Assembly: GCA_019162915.1 (NCBI GenBank)
Contig: JAFLKZ010000135.1
Location: forward strand, 1-6,283
Reading direction: 5' to 3'
DNA from: Campylobacteraceae bacterium
GTDB lineage: Bacteria; Campylobacterota; Campylobacteria; Campylobacterales; Sulfurospirillaceae
DNA: 6,283 nucleotides
In this document: positions 5,869 to 6,283 of the stretch, piece after piece
Position numbering within the stretch: the stretch's first letter is position 1
How the letters are laid out: each line of letters starts with the position of its first letter
Translations under genes and position numbers: made by a program
The notes under the pieces: generated by a model
Database searches by the model: none
What the model saw: only the letters and a program-made list of their open reading frames with translations
What the model was told of the DNA's origin: nothing

Positions 5869-6012
5869 AAATTGAGTGTTTTTGGAGTATTTTAGACTGC
5901 TAACTTAAAGGTTGACATATAAAAATCACTACCATGATGAACTCGAACTTCATCTTTCTAGGGAAGAAGTTTACCTTATTTTTTTAAATAAAGCAAATGT
6001 TTTTTACTTTGC

Positions 6013-6018
6013 TATAAT
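6013..6018 (+). promoter_or_regulatory. -10 box for the DUF309 gene
   Basis: A perfect TATAAT, preceded by TTTGC and a T-rich tract, lies 29 bases before the ATG at 6048. A T-rich upstream region in place of a -35 is typical of Campylobacterota promoters. The inverted repeat AGCAAA (5992-5997) and TTTGCT (6008-6013) runs into the box and could be an operator. Confidence 0.6.
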
Positions 6019-6047
6019 TATTCTATTAAATACTCAAGGAAAGCCCT

Positions 6048-6283
6048 ATGCAAGGCATCGAAAAATTTTTAAAACTCGTAGAAAATAACAAATTTGTAGA
6101 GGGTCACGAAGTTTTAGAAGAAGATTGGCACCGACTTAAGAAGAATCCGCAGACAATTGATGAGAGTAAAATACTAAAAGGGCTCATTAATGCATCAACA
6201 GCACTCGCCCTTCAATGCAAAGGAAAGAGTGATGGAGCTAAGAGAGTTTGGCAAACCTTCGAGAAATATCGCCCTCTCATTGA
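6048..6283 (+). CDS. DUF309 family protein, N-terminal part
   Basis: The first 78 codons of a gene running off the right edge. The translation contains FVEGHEVLEEDWHRLK (residues 16-31) and KGLINASTALAL, followed by KGKSDGAKRVWQTFEKYRPL. The E-G-H-E-V-x-E-x-x-W core with a later GA-x-x-x-W/KY segment is the hallmark of the DUF309 family, small helical cytoplasmic proteins of unknown function. The conserved His and Glu residues suggest a possible metal or ligand site, by inference. The ATG is preceded by AAGGA (6036-6040) at seven bases and by a TATAAT promoter, so it appears to start its own transcript. No function can be assigned. Confidence 0.85.
   Translation, partial: MQGIEKFLKLVENNKFVEGHEVLEEDWHRLKKNPQTIDESKILKGLINASTALALQCKGKSDGAKRVWQTFEKYRPLI

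Larger units (their letters stand above)
5814..6047. other. Intergenic region between the cold-shock and DUF309 genes
   Basis: These 234 bases separate divergent genes and hold the leader and promoter of each. No small protein gene with a ribosome binding site was found. In the middle are two mutually exclusive inverted repeats, GATGAA/TTCATC (5936-5941 and 5949-5954) and AACTTC/GAAGTT (5946-5951 and 5966-5971). The second is followed on the plus strand by seven T (5979-5985). The role of this central part is unknown. Confidence 0.5.

Noticed and set aside
5912..5940. Plus-strand TTGACA at 5912 as part of a promoter
   Set aside because: No acceptable -10 lies 16-18 bases downstream, and the DUF309 gene already has a perfect TATAAT at 6013.

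Overview
The window looks like chromosome from a Campylobacterota (epsilonproteobacterial) relative of Sulfurospirillum. It is AT-rich, it holds a diheme TsdA-type cytochrome of the kind seen in Campylobacter and Wolinella, its promoters are TATAAT-centred with poor -35 boxes, and genes within operons are tightly overlapped. The genus is an inference from gene style and content, not from a database match. There are no mobile elements, CRISPR arrays, tRNAs or rRNAs.

Layout: (1) 1-531, minus strand: a YgbA-family (nitrous-oxide-stimulated promoter family) cysteine-rich protein. Its stop codon directly abuts the start of a YhcC-like radical SAM protein that runs off the left edge. A sigma70-like promoter lies just upstream, at 569-597. 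(2) 587-1612, minus: a YeiH-family membrane transporter (putative sulfate exporter family). (3) 1703-2701, minus: tsdA, a periplasmic diheme thiosulfate dehydrogenase/tetrathionate reductase. (4) 2702-2815: a divergent control region holding a 6-5-6 direct repeat (TTGACA-N5-TTGACA, read on the minus strand) and -10 boxes in both directions. (5) 2816-5557, plus: a three-gene signalling operon of overlapping genes, comprising a membrane-anchored Cache-type sensor with no output domain, an OmpR-family response regulator and a histidine kinase. (6) 5598-5813, minus: a cold-shock protein, convergent with the kinase and ended by a strong hairpin terminator. (7) 5814-6047: a 234-base intergenic region. 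(8) 6048 to the end, plus: the 5' part of a DUF309 protein.

The coherent story is in the middle. A stand-alone extracytoplasmic sensor, a kinase and a regulator are divergent from tsdA, with an OmpR-type direct repeat at the tsdA -35 region. The natural hypothesis is a three-component system that senses an external compound, perhaps a sulfur oxyanion such as tetrathionate or thiosulfate, and controls tsdA and possibly the downstream yeiH. The ligand and the regulation are inferences.

The oddest sequence detail is that the sensor gene has a good Shine-Dalgarno but no ATG, GTG or TTG at its expected start. The only start that keeps its membrane anchor and fits the ribosome binding site is ATC at 2816. 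It is either a rare non-canonical start or a point mutation.
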